Below are positions 26,555-35,088 of a DNA stretch of 64,000 bases, piece after piece. Source of the stretch: Sporosarcina ureae (GTDB taxonomy: Bacteria > Bacillota > Bacilli > Bacillales_A > Planococcaceae); the NCBI RefSeq assembly GCF_029267015.1, contig NZ_JARIEA010000045.1, positions 43,770 through 107,769 of the forward strand, written 5' to 3'. The number at the start of each line of letters is the position of its first letter. Positions within the stretch are counted from its first letter, which is position 1. Position numbers and translations under genes: made by a program. The notes beneath the pieces are model-generated. The model was not told where the DNA came from, ran no database searches, and saw nothing but the letters and a program-made list of their open reading frames with translations.

Positions 26555-28612
26555 GTGAAGAATGATCACCAAGTAAATGAAGAGAGTAAAAATAAACAAC
26601 TAGAGACGTTCCGCGCATATGATGGCGAACACGCTATGACAACGAATCAAGGTTTGAAGATTTCAGAAGATGAGCACTCCCTAAAAGCAGGGACGCGTGG
26701 TCCGACGTTGATGGAGGATTTCCATTTCCGAGAGAAAATGACGCACTTTGACCATGAACGGATTCCGGAGCGGGTAGTTCACGCACGTGGATTTGCAGCG
26801 CACGGGGAATTCGAAGTGTACGAGTCCATGAAGAAGTATACGAAAGCAGGATTCTTACAGGAGCCAGGTATCAAAACGCCTGTTTTCACTAGATTCTCTA
26901 GTGTAGCAGGGAGTAAAGGTTCCGCTGAAACCGTACGTGACGCGCGAGGTTTTGCTGTGAAGTTCTATACGCAAGAAGGAAACTACGATCTAGTCGGAAA
27001 TAATATACCGGTATTCTTTATTCAAGACGCTATTAAATTTCCTGACTTAGTACATGCTGTGAAGCCCGAGCCTCATAACGAAATGCCGCAAGCCGCCTCA
27101 GCACATGATACATTTTGGGATTTTGTTGCAAACAACCAGGAATCTGCACATATGGTCATGTGGCAAATGTCCGACCGTGCCATTCCTCGGAGTTTCCGAA
27201 TGATGGAAGGTTTTGGTGTTCACACGTATCGCTTTGTAAACGATCAAGGCGAAGCGCACTTTGTGAAATTCCATTGGAAACCAAAACTCGGTGCCCACTC
27301 ATTTGTTTGGGATGAAGCGCAGAAGATTAACGGAAAAGATCCTGATTTCCATCGTCGAGATTTATGGGAATCAATTGAAAATGGAAACTTCGTGGAGTTT
27401 GAACTTGGCGTACAATTGCTAGAAGAAAAAGATGAATTCAAATTTGATTTTGACATTCTAGATCCTACCAAGCTATGGCCAGAAGAAGACATTCCGGTAA
27501 AGATCATTGGGAAAATGACTTTAAACCGTAACGTAGACAATGTATTTGCTGAAATGGAGCAAGTAGCATTCCACCCAGGCAGCGTAGTACCTGGAATTGA
27601 CTTCTCGAATGATCCATTGTTACAAGGTAGACTATTCTCTTATACAGATACGCAGTTGATCCGTCTAGGCGGACCTAACTTCCATGAGTTACCTATCAAC
27701 CGACCGGTCTGTCCATTCCACAATAACCAGCGTGATGGATTTGGCAGACAAACGATCAACGTCGGACAGACTCACTATCATAACAATTCATTATCCAATA
27801 ATAAACCAGACACGAGTTCCGAGGAAGATGGCGGTTATGTACATTACCAAGAGAAGGTAGAAGGTCGCAAAATACAAGCCCGAAGTGATTCGTTTAAGGA
27901 TCATTTCTCACAGGCCCGTCTATTCTGGAATAGTATGTCCGACGCGGAAAAAGAGCATATCATCGCAGCGTTCAGCTTTGAAATTGGAAAAGTGAATGAT
28001 ATGAATGTGAGAAAACAAGCGGTAGATATGTTTGCTAATGTTGATATGGATATGGCGACTCAAGTTGCAGACGCAGTCGGTGTCGATGCACCAACAGATG
28101 TTACGCAGTCCACCGAATCCAAGTCATCCCCTGCCCTTAGTCAGGAAAACACGGCGAAAGTGCCTAATACGCGTACAGTAGCCGTATTAATCGCAGACCA
28201 ATTTGACGATGAAGCGCTTGAGCCGTTTTTGAAGGCTTCATTGGACGCAGGTATGACGGTTGATATTGTGAGCGAGAAGTTCGGCAAGCTGACCGGACAG
28301 AACGGAGCGACAGTCGATGTCGACGAAACGCTACTGACGGTACATTCGGTTCTATACGATGCGTTGTATGTCGTGGGCGGTAAAGCGAAGCAACAACAGA
28401 AGTTCGATGCAGATGTCGCTGATTTCGTTAATGAAGCGTATATGCATTTCAAGCCAATCGGTTCTGCTCCAGCAGCTAAAGAGTTGATGGAGAAGTCGAA
28501 GGCAAAACCAGGTCCCGGTATTTTAATGGACTTGACGGTTTCAGGCGAAGGCGAGCAATGGGTAGAGGCTGTTGCACACCACCGTTTCTGGGATCGTAAT
28601 ATTTACGCATAA
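26555..28612 (+). CDS. katE: Large-subunit (clade 2) monofunctional catalase
   Basis: A 685-aa haem catalase of the HPII/KatE type, close in length to B. subtilis KatE (about 686 aa). The distal His is in ERVVHARGFAAHG, the distal Asn in GNYDLVGNN, and the proximal haem Tyr in GRLFSYTDTQLIRLGG. After the core (to about residue 510) a linker leads to a C-terminal DJ-1/PfpI-like domain (about 545-680) that stabilises large-subunit catalases. It starts with GTG, with AGGAGGA upstream. In Bacillus the orthologue is a general-stress (SigB) gene; no clear SigB promoter was identified here. Confidence 0.95.
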   Translation: MKNDHQVNEESKNKQLETFRAYDGEHAMTTNQGLKISEDEHSLKAGTRGPTLMEDFHFREKMTHFDHERIPERVVHARGFAAHGEFEVYESMKKYTKAGFLQEPGIKTPVFTRFSSVAGSKGSAETVRDARGFAVKFYTQEGNYDLVGNNIPVFFIQDAIKFPDLVHAVKPEPHNEMPQAASAHDTFWDFVANNQESAHMVMWQMSDRAIPRSFRMMEGFGVHTYRFVNDQGEAHFVKFHWKPKLGAHSFVWDEAQKINGKDPDFHRRDLWESIENGNFVEFELGVQLLEEKDEFKFDFDILDPTKLWPEEDIPVKIIGKMTLNRNVDNVFAEMEQVAFHPGSVVPGIDFSNDPLLQGRLFSYTDTQLIRLGGPNFHELPINRPVCPFHNNQRDGFGRQTINVGQTHYHNNSLSNNKPDTSSEEDGGYVHYQEKVEGRKIQARSDSFKDHFSQARLFWNSMSDAEKEHIIAAFSFEIGKVNDMNVRKQAVDMFANVDMDMATQVADAVGVDAPTDVTQSTESKSSPALSQENTAKVPNTRTVAVLIADQFDDEALEPFLKASLDAGMTVDIVSEKFGKLTGQNGATVDVDETLLTVHSVLYDALYVVGGKAKQQQKFDADVADFVNEAYMHFKPIGSAPAAKELMEKSKAKPGPGILMDLTVSGEGEQWVEAVAHHRFWDRNIYA

Positions 28613-28620
28613 TCAAACAC

Positions 28621-28661
28621 AGGCTGTCACAAGAAGATCCCCTTCTTGCGACAGCCTTTTA
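28621..28661 (+). terminator. Terminator of katE
   Basis: AGGCTGTCACAAGAAG and CTTCTTGCGACAGCCT form a long stem with one mismatch, followed by TTTT. Confidence 0.88.
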
Positions 28662-28746
28662 TGTATGGAGTTAAGTTCAGAGTCACAAGGCACTTAAGTT
28701 CAAGGTCAATTACTTAAAAGTGGCGAGTGAGTTTGTGAGTGGTTCG

Positions 28747-28877
28747 GGATGGAAGCTCCAGTTGGGGGACGCTTTCCCATTGGCCCGCGGTGAGCCAACT
28801 AGTCACTGCGTTCCTTTAGTTGTCTCACCTGATCGGGCTGATCCATCGGGAGTCGCCCCCAACTTTCACTTCCATCC
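28747..28877 (+). repeat. Palindromic intergenic repeat, copy A
   Basis: A 131-bp imperfect palindrome. GGATGGAAG pairs with CTTCCATCC at the ends, AGTTGGGGG with CCCCCAACT further in, and GGTGAGCCAACTA with TAGTTGTCTCACC at the centre. Shared blocks with copy B are GGGGACGC, GCGGTGA, TCACCTG, GGCTGATCC-like and GAGTCGCCCC. It has higher GC than its AT-rich surroundings and no coding signal. It belongs to a type of structured intergenic repeat common in Bacillaceae and Planococcaceae. Confidence 0.8.
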
Positions 28878-29031
28878 TACGTTGATAGTACAGTTACTTA
28901 AATCACTCATTGAACGTAGTATTTGAATTATTATTTTGTCCTAACTTTTTAAATTCAAGTACTGAAGTTAAAAATTTATTACAACACGTATTTTAATGCA
29001 GAACAAAAAGTATCCCCCACTTACATTGCGA

Positions 29032-29166
29032 GGGATTGGAGCGTAGGAGGGGCGACTCTGGGAGGATCAGCGGGACAGGTGAAACACCCTGCGAGCGAAG
29101 CGAAGGGGTGTGGTTCACCGCCCGCCCTCCAGAACGCGTCCCCTCCGAAGCGCAAATCCCAATCCC
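29032..29166 (-). repeat. Palindromic intergenic repeat, copy B (inverted)
   Basis: A 135-bp imperfect palindrome with ends GGGATTGG and CCAATCCC and stems GGAGGGGCGAC/GTCCCCTCC and GGTGAAACACCC/GGGTGTGGTTCACC. Read on the minus strand it aligns with copy A through GGGGACGCNTT, GCGGTGA, CACCTG, GCTGATCC and GAGTCGCCCC. The two copies are in opposite orientation, 154 bp apart, between katE and the LysR gene. Confidence 0.78.
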
Positions 29167-29184
29167 AACACCCTGCCATCCTAT

Positions 29185-30069
29185 CTAATTCTTCCCCAAT
29201 ATCCCAATAAACTTCGAAGCGGCTGGTGATAATGACACTCCCTTTAGGTAGCAAACGCCGATGCTACGCTTAGGAATGGGCTCCAAAAAATCTACTTCCT
29301 GTAGCGTACCGTGTTCTAGATACTCCGCTGAAAACTCCCTTACGACGCAAGCAATCCCTAAATTAATCTGCGCGAACTCTAGCAATAGCTCATGCGAACC
29401 TAACTCGAACTCGGGATAGATCTTGACGCCCTGCTTCAATAAAAAGTCCTCCACATACTGACGCGAATTGGACTTCGGCTCTAGTAAAATCAATGGTAAT
29501 CTTGAAAGCTCCTGCAACGGTACAGGCTTCATGAACAACTTTTTAAACCTCTCGCCATAAACAAAGATATCCTGCACATCGAAACAAGCGCGTTTTTCCA
29601 AAGAATCATCTTCAATTGGAAAATTACAAATCACAATGTCCACTTCACCAGACTTCAGCGCAGCAATCAATTCCAATGTCGTGCCATTAATAATCTTGAA
29701 GCGAATACTAGGAAAGTTTGTATGAAAAGCTTCTAGGTAAGGAAGCAGATAATAACGAGAAATCGTGTCCCCTACCCCAATCTTTAATTCGCCCGAAGAA
29801 AGGTTCTTCAATTCCTTTAACTTTTCATTGCCTGCCTCGATTAAATTAAGGGCCGAATTGACATACTCATATAGTAACGATCCCTCATCTGTCAGCGTGA
29901 CACCTTTGGAAGTCCTATTAAACAGACGTGTATCCAATGCTCGCTCCAACTGTGAAATAATCTGGCTGACTGCGGGTTGTGTCATGAAAAGACTTCTTGC
30001 CGCTTTTGAAAAACTTTCATTTTGAACGACTGTACGGAATACCTTATACCACTCCAAATTGATAGACAT
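29185..30069 (-). CDS. LysR-family transcriptional regulator
   Basis: A 294-aa LTTR. The N-terminal winged helix (WYKVFRTVVQNESFSKAARSL, then TQPAVSQIISQLE) is typical, followed by a linker helix and a periplasmic-binding-protein-like effector domain (about 90-290). It is transcribed divergently from the CofE-like gene, 111 bp away, so it probably controls that gene. The intergenic sequence holds ATAAG...CTTAT-type dyads (about 30076-30116) that could be an LTTR site. The effector is unknown. Confidence 0.9.
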   Translation of the reverse strand: MSINLEWYKVFRTVVQNESFSKAARSLFMTQPAVSQIISQLERALDTRLFNRTSKGVTLTDEGSLLYEYVNSALNLIEAGNEKLKELKNLSSGELKIGVGDTISRYYLLPYLEAFHTNFPSIRFKIINGTTLELIAALKSGEVDIVICNFPIEDDSLEKRACFDVQDIFVYGERFKKLFMKPVPLQELSRLPLILLEPKSNSRQYVEDFLLKQGVKIYPEFELGSHELLLEFAQINLGIACVVREFSAEYLEHGTLQEVDFLEPIPKRSIGVCYLKGVSLSPAASKFIGILGKN

Positions 30070-30131
30070 ATAACCCCACCTTATATCCCCTATTAAGTAT
30101 ATTAATTTTACTTATACCATGAAAGCACGCT

Positions 30132-30137
30132 ATAATA
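30132..30137 (+). promoter_or_regulatory. -10 box of the CofE-like gene
   Basis: TATAAT, 44 bp before the TTG start, with only a weak -35 (TTACTT) 17 bp upstream. This is consistent with an activator-dependent promoter. Confidence 0.45.
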
Positions 30138-30180
30138 CAAAGAAGAGTGATCAAATAAGTTTCACTAAGGAGCGATTGTT

Positions 30181-31371
30181 TTGGGAAGAGTTGTAGGAAC
30201 GGTTGTTAGAGGATTGCGTTGTCCAATCATTAACGAAGGCGACAATATTGAACAGATCGTAGTGGACAGTGTTATAGAAGCATCTGAAAAAGAAAACATT
30301 ACATTTCAAGATAAAGATATCGTATCTATCACAGAGTCGATTGTAGCGCGTGCACAAGGAAACTATGCAACGATCAGCGATATCGCTAAGGATATTGAAG
30401 CGAAATTCGGCGATGATACGATTGGCGTCATTTTCCCTATTCTTAGCCGTAACCGTTTTGGAAACTGCCTACGCGGTATCGCAAAAGGTGCAAAGAAAAT
30501 CGTCTTGATGCTTAGTTACCCTTCCGATGAAGTCGGTAATCACTTGGTTGAGTTAGATCGTTTAGATGAAAAGGGAGTTAATCCTTGGACTGATGTATTG
30601 ACTGAAGCAGAGTTCAGAGAGCATTTCGGTGATAACAAACACCCATTCACGGGCGTTGACTATATCGAATACTATAAATCATTGATGGACGAGTTCGGTG
30701 TAGAACACGAAGTCATTTTCTCCAATAATGCGAGAACGATTTTAGACTATACAAAAACAGTCCTGACATGCGATATTCATACACGTTTTAGAACAAAGCG
30801 TATTTTAGAAGCAAACGGTGCCGAAAAGATTTACAGCCTAGATGACATCTTGGCAACTTCCATTGACGGCAGCGGCTACAATGAAGAGTTCGGTTTACTC
30901 GGTGCAAACAAAGCTCAGGAAGACAGTATCAAACTATTTCCACATAGCTGTCAGCCTATAGTAGACAACATCCAAGAAATGCTTAAAGATCGAACTGGAA
31001 AACACATTGAAGTAATGGTGTATGGAGACGGTGCATTTAAAGACCCGGTAGGTAAGATTTGGGAACTGGCTGATCCAGTCGTATCACCTGCTTATACGGA
31101 AGGCCTTGACGGTATTCCAAATGAAGTGAAACTAAAATACTTGGCTGATAATGATTTCTCTGATTTACGTGGAGAAGAGCTAAAGCAAGCTGTTACTGAT
31201 TTCATTGAAAAGAAAGATACTAACTTAATGGGATCCATGGCTTCACAAGGAACAACTCCTCGTAAGCTGACAGATTTAATCGGTTCATTATCTGACCTAA
31301 CTTCAGGTAGCGGCGACAAAGGAACACCTATTGTCTTTATCCAAGGATACTTCGACAACTACACAAATTAA
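30181..31371 (+). CDS. CofE-like F420-0:gamma-glutamyl ligase family protein
   Basis: A 396-aa protein of the coenzyme F420-0:L-glutamate ligase fold. It has [19 protein letters not shown] near the N-terminus and [27 protein letters not shown], the metal and nucleotide region, in the C-terminal half. It starts with TTG after AAGGAG. No other F420 gene is nearby and Bacillales are not known to make F420, so another amide-forming reaction is likely. The protein is longer than archaeal CofE (about 250 aa); the added central segment (about 110-190) may set a different substrate. A divergent LysR gene suggests inducible expression. Confidence 0.75.
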   Translation: MGRVVGTVVRGLRCPIINEGDNIEQIVVDSVIEASEKENITFQDKDIVSITESIVARAQGNYATISDIAKDIEAKFGDDTIGVIFPILSRNRFGNCLRGIAKGAKKIVLMLSYPSDEVGNHLVELDRLDEKGVNPWTDVLTEAEFREHFGDNKHPFTGVDYIEYYKSLMDEFGVEHEVIFSNNARTILDYTKTVLTCDIHTRFRTKRILEANGAEKIYSLDDILATSIDGSGYNEEFGLLGANKAQEDSIKLFPHSCQPIVDNIQEMLKDRTGKHIEVMVYGDGAFKDPVGKIWELADPVVSPAYTEGLDGIPNEVKLKYLADNDFSDLRGEELKQAVTDFIEKKDTNLMGSMASQGTTPRKLTDLIGSLSDLTSGSGDKGTPIVFIQGYFDNYTN

Positions 31372-31373
31372 GA

Positions 31374-31407
31374 AAAAATACCTGTGAGAATACTCACAGG
31401 TATTTTT
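31374..31407 (+). terminator. Terminator of the CofE-like gene
   Basis: AAAAATACCTGTGAG and CTCACAGGTATTTTT form a strong hairpin with a T-run. Confidence 0.9.
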
Positions 31408-31498
31408 TAGTTTCTTATCTAAATATTATAGTACATTCTATATTCTATGCTACAATGGTAATAATTTGAGTGGTTGCCATCAGAAGGGATTTGGGTGC

Positions 31499-32311
31499 AT
31501 GTTAATAGATATCAAGAAAAGAAACGCAGTACATATAACAGGTTCAGGAGAACAAACTATCATGTTTGCACACGGCTTTGGTTGTGATCAGACGGTGTGG
31601 AATCAAGTCATACCTGCTTTTGAAGAACATTATCAAGTTGTGACATTTGACTATGTCGGCTCTGGCAAAAGTGATAAAACGGCTTATTCAGCAGAACGCT
31701 ATGAAACATTGCCTGGCTATGCTTTAGATGTAATAGAAGTGTGTGACGCACTAAAACTAAAAAACATTATCTATGTTGGTCATTCAGTAAGTGGAATGAT
31801 TGGTGTACTGGCCTCAATCCAAAGACCTGATCTGATGGAGAAACTAATCATGATTGGTCCTTCACCTCACTATTTGAATGAACCTGATTACATTGGTGGT
31901 TTTGAACGTGAGGATATTGATGAATTGCTTGATATGATGGAAATGAACTATAAAGAATTCACTAAGTATCTAGCGCCGATTGCGATGAAAAATGAGGACC
32001 GTCCACATCTATCTGAAGAATTTGAGTGCATGCTCGATACAAATGATCCGGCTATTGCACGTCGCTTTGCGGAAGCAACATTCATGTCAGACGTTCGTGG
32101 GGAATTGTCTAAGGTTACGACAAAAGCGCTTATTTTACAGCCAACCGAAGACTCTATCGTGCCGATTGAAGTAGGTCACTATATCAAAAACCGCATTTCG
32201 GGGAGCGAGTTGGTAATCATGAAAGCAAAAGGGCATAATCCACATATCAGTCATCCTGAAGAGACAATTATGGAAATTACACGTTTTATTGAAAAGGACA
32301 GGAGCGTATAA
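31499..32311 (+). CDS. rsbQ: RsbQ-like alpha/beta hydrolase
   Basis: About 270 aa, strongly like B. subtilis RsbQ: MFAHGFGCDQTVWN, FDYVGSGKSD, nucleophile in VGHSVSGMIG, MIGPSPHYLN, acid in PTEDSIVP and His in KGHNPHISHPEETI. RsbQ belongs to the KAI2/D14-like hydrolases and makes or processes a small ligand sensed by a partner PAS protein (RsbP). The next gene, 3 bp away, encodes a PAS-GGDEF protein rather than the PAS-phosphatase RsbP. Start 31499 is chosen from the AGAAGGGA site and agreement with the family N-terminus. Confidence 0.92.
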   Translation: MLIDIKKRNAVHITGSGEQTIMFAHGFGCDQTVWNQVIPAFEEHYQVVTFDYVGSGKSDKTAYSAERYETLPGYALDVIEVCDALKLKNIIYVGHSVSGMIGVLASIQRPDLMEKLIMIGPSPHYLNEPDYIGGFEREDIDELLDMMEMNYKEFTKYLAPIAMKNEDRPHLSEEFECMLDTNDPAIARRFAEATFMSDVRGELSKVTTKALILQPTEDSIVPIEVGHYIKNRISGSELVIMKAKGHNPHISHPEETIMEITRFIEKDRSV

Positions 32312-32314
32312 ATC

Positions 32315-33259
32315 ATGGATGAGCGGTTGAACTTATTGCCTTGCGGATATTTCGTCTTAACAAGTGATTGGGAATTTGTTGAAATGAATAAGACGATGCA
32401 AGATATATTGCGCTTGAATAAAATGCCGCGCCATATGCATGATGTGTTAACAGTTCCATCCAGAATATATTTTCAGACCTATTTTGTACCTTCTATTTCT
32501 GTACATCACGAAGTACGGGAAATGTATTTAAACTTCAAAGTAGATAAACGAACAGTTCCTGTATTAATGAATGTCAGTGAACGCGATGGACTGTACGAAG
32601 GAGTGATCGTGCAGATTAAAGTTCGAGATGAATACGAGAATCAGTTGTTAAAGTCTAAGAAAGAAGCAGAGCGAATTCAGCAACGTACAGATGAAGCTTA
32701 CAATAAACTACTTGGATTGCTCGAAGAAGTAGAGTACAAGCAACAACAACTTTTGGAGTTAAATGGAGAATTGCAAGAGTTGGCTACTCGCGATGAATTG
32801 ACTGGACTGTATAATCGTCGCGTGTTTCAAAGAAGTCTCGATGCCGCGATTGATCGTGCAGAACACTACGAGGCGCGCTCATTTTCTTTATTGCTATTTG
32901 ATATTGACCATTTCAAAACTGTCAACGACACTCATGGCCATCAGGTAGGCGATGATGTATTGAAGGAGCTGGCTTGTAAGCTGGAGAACAGAATTGATTC
33001 TCCAGACTTAGTAGCGCGTATTGGTGGAGAAGAGTTTGCCGTACTATTTGACGATCCTAATCATCAAAATAACTGTACAAAGGCAGAAGGTCTTCGCCGC
33101 TATATACAGGATTCAGAATGGGTCAATATAGCGATCACTGTCAGTATGGGCATCACAAGTTATCAAGATGGTGATCAATCTAGTCATATTTACGTTAGAG
33201 CCGACGATGCTCAGTATACTTCTAAACGTAATGGACGAAATTGCCTAACTTGTTTATGA
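32315..33259 (+). CDS. PAS-GGDEF diguanylate cyclase, RsbQ partner
   Basis: A 314-aa soluble protein: PAS domain (about 1-110), coiled coil (about 110-155, rich in Glu and Gln) and GGDEF domain (about 158-312). The active site is ARIGGEEFAVLF, and FDIDHFKTVNDTHGHQVGDD carries the metal-binding Asp. The residues before it (DSPD) do not form an RxxD inhibitory site. The PAS segment RIYFQTYFVPSISVHHEVREMYL resembles PAS domains paired with RsbQ hydrolases. Its ATG is 3 bp after the rsbQ stop, so the two are co-translated. A hydrolase-generated signal controlling c-di-GMP is the simplest inference. Confidence 0.9.
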   Translation: MDERLNLLPCGYFVLTSDWEFVEMNKTMQDILRLNKMPRHMHDVLTVPSRIYFQTYFVPSISVHHEVREMYLNFKVDKRTVPVLMNVSERDGLYEGVIVQIKVRDEYENQLLKSKKEAERIQQRTDEAYNKLLGLLEEVEYKQQQLLELNGELQELATRDELTGLYNRRVFQRSLDAAIDRAEHYEARSFSLLLFDIDHFKTVNDTHGHQVGDDVLKELACKLENRIDSPDLVARIGGEEFAVLFDDPNHQNNCTKAEGLRRYIQDSEWVNIAITVSMGITSYQDGDQSSHIYVRADDAQYTSKRNGRNCLTCL

Positions 33260-33260
33260 A

Positions 33261-33296
33261 AAGACACTACAAAACGAATATTGTAGTGTCTTTTTT
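33261..33296 (+). terminator. Terminator of the rsbQ/PAS-GGDEF operon
   Basis: AAGACACTACAA (33261-33272) and TTGTAGTGTCTT (33281-33292), then T6. Confidence 0.9.
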
Positions 33297-33306
33297 ATAT
33301 AATGTA

Positions 33307-34497
33307 TTACCCTTGTCCCACAACAGGACGTCTGCGGGTCCGACTGAATAACATGAAGAACGCTAACGCAATAATGACAACAAGCATGAGTACTAAGTAT
33401 AGTTCTTGGTAGCCGATGATCGGTACAACTAATCCAAGTATATACGGGCCAAATCCAAAGCCGAAATCGAGAAAGATAAAGAATGTCGATGTAGCCACAC
33501 CTAAACGCTCAGGCTTCACACCTTGTAAAGCAATCGCTTGTGCACATGATTGGAAGTTACCAAAGCCAAGTCCAATAATGCCCCCTGCAAGAAGTAACAT
33601 CCACCCTGCACTTGTGGCGCTTAGCAACAGCAATCCTCCAGCAAATAATATGAGTGAAGGATAGACAACGAAATTATTACCCTTTAGATCCAACAGTTTG
33701 CCTGTGTACGGTCTTGAGAACAGTACAGCAATGGCATAGACTAAAAAGAAGAAGCTAGCTGTACTTACCAAGTTAATTTCTTCTGCATAAAACGAAATGA
33801 ATGATAACACACCCGAATATGCTACAGCTGCTAATAACGTAACGAATGCAATAGGTAATGCACGCATCTCCAATAAACCCCGAACGCCAAGTTTCTTCAC
33901 AGCTTCTGGTAAATCCTTTTTAGGCATAACCGCTGGTGTCTTCTTAACGAAAAAGAACATCGCTCCACAGCAGACACTAACAGCTAAACAAAACATAAAG
34001 AGCACATTGAACTCATAATGTTGGCTAAGGAAGATACCGAAGAACGGTCCAATGGCCGTTGCCAGCACTGTGCTTAAACTAAAGTATCCAATCCCTTCAC
34101 CTCTTCGTGATGGCGGAAGCATTTGAGCCACCATAGTACCTGTTGCGGTAGAAGAAATACCAAGACCTATTCCATGGAAGAACCTGTTGGCCATCAATAA
34201 CGGTAAGCTCCCAGCACCAAAGTAAAAAGCAGAGGCTAGTATAGTTACAGATAATCCAATCAATAAGATATTTCGACTACCCATCCTTTCTATCAATCCG
34301 CCTACTGCCAAACGTGCAATGAGTGTTCCGATGATGAAAATACCTGATACAAGTCCTGCAACACTAGTCGATACACCATATTCTTTTACTGAAAAAGGTG
34401 CGATGGTGACAATAAGTAAATACATCACCAGCATCAAAAAGAAATTAATAATAGATATTACGATAAAGTCCTTTGTCCAAATTTTCCTATTCTCCAT
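33307..34497 (-). CDS. MFS transporter, probable drug exporter
   Basis: A 396-aa, 12-helix major facilitator. The loop 2-3 motif reads GGLIERMGSRNILLIG, and helix 4-5 has RFFHGIGLGISSTATGTMVAQMLPPSRRGEGIGYF, as in DHA1-like exporters of Bacillus. It lies 12 bp downstream of a MarR gene on the same strand and is presumably repressed by it. The substrate is unknown. Confidence 0.88.
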   Translation of the reverse strand: MENRKIWTKDFIVISIINFFLMLVMYLLIVTIAPFSVKEYGVSTSVAGLVSGIFIIGTLIARLAVGGLIERMGSRNILLIGLSVTILASAFYFGAGSLPLLMANRFFHGIGLGISSTATGTMVAQMLPPSRRGEGIGYFSLSTVLATAIGPFFGIFLSQHYEFNVLFMFCLAVSVCCGAMFFFVKKTPAVMPKKDLPEAVKKLGVRGLLEMRALPIAFVTLLAAVAYSGVLSFISFYAEEINLVSTASFFFLVYAIAVLFSRPYTGKLLDLKGNNFVVYPSLILFAGGLLLLSATSAGWMLLLAGGIIGLGFGNFQSCAQAIALQGVKPERLGVATSTFFIFLDFGFGFGPYILGLVVPIIGYQELYLVLMLVVIIALAFFMLFSRTRRRPVVGQG

Positions 34498-34509
34498 TCG
34501 ATCACTCTC

Positions 34510-34929
34510 TTATTTATGTATATTTTGGTTAGCTAACTTCATAATACGGATGCCTGCTTCTATATCTTCTTGTGTAGCGTCTTCAAGTAAATCCTCGTAA
34601 AACACTTCCAAGTCGGCCATCACCTTGATAACCGTAGCTTCCCCTTTTGGCGTTAATACAATCCATTTTTCTCTTCGATCTGTTCCAGGTCGGATCGTTA
34701 CCATTTCCATTTCCAATAAACGTTGAATGATTTTAGTTACACTCGGCTTCTCCACTTGTTTGCGTACTGCTATTTCCGCGGAAGTCATTTCTCCTTCAAA
34801 CCACAGTAACTTTAGTATGCCCCACTGCGAATGAAATAGTTGATAGGGAGCCAGTAATGTATTTAAACGATTCAACACAGGACGATAAAACTGAATATAT
34901 TCAGTGAAAAACTGTTGGGATTTTTTCAT
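34510..34929 (-). CDS. MarR-family repressor
   Basis: A 139-aa winged-helix regulator. The recognition region is MTSAEIAVRKQVEKPSVTKIIQRLLEMEMVTIRPGTDRREKWIVLTPKGE, including the wing. It is the first gene of a two-gene unit with the MFS exporter. A 7-bp inverted repeat 22 bp upstream of the ATG is the likely operator, so autoregulation and drug- or metabolite-induced export are expected. Confidence 0.9.
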   Translation of the reverse strand: MKKSQQFFTEYIQFYRPVLNRLNTLLAPYQLFHSQWGILKLLWFEGEMTSAEIAVRKQVEKPSVTKIIQRLLEMEMVTIRPGTDRREKWIVLTPKGEATVIKVMADLEVFYEDLLEDATQEDIEAGIRIMKLANQNIHK

Positions 34930-34950
34930 ATGTTCTTCTCCTTAATTTGT

Positions 34951-34969
34951 TAGTTAGGTTGACTAACTA
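34951..34969. promoter_or_regulatory. MarR operator
   Basis: TAGTTAG (34951-34957) and CTAACTA (34963-34969) are exact reverse complements with a 5-bp centre, a typical MarR-type box directly upstream of the marR gene. Confidence 0.75.
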
Positions 34970-35088
34970 TTAATTATATTCTAATCTTACTGCTATAAAA
35001 AGTAAAGTAATCGAGAGTTAATGAAGATAACTTTCTTACATTTATATGATATGATGAAATAGCATTCTTAGATCAGAAAGTGATCTAA

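Noticed and set aside
28720..29254. Short open frames within the palindromic repeats (68 and 77 codons)
   Set aside because: They follow the GC-rich repeats on opposite strands and lack SD or family similarity; the second overlaps the end of the LysR gene.
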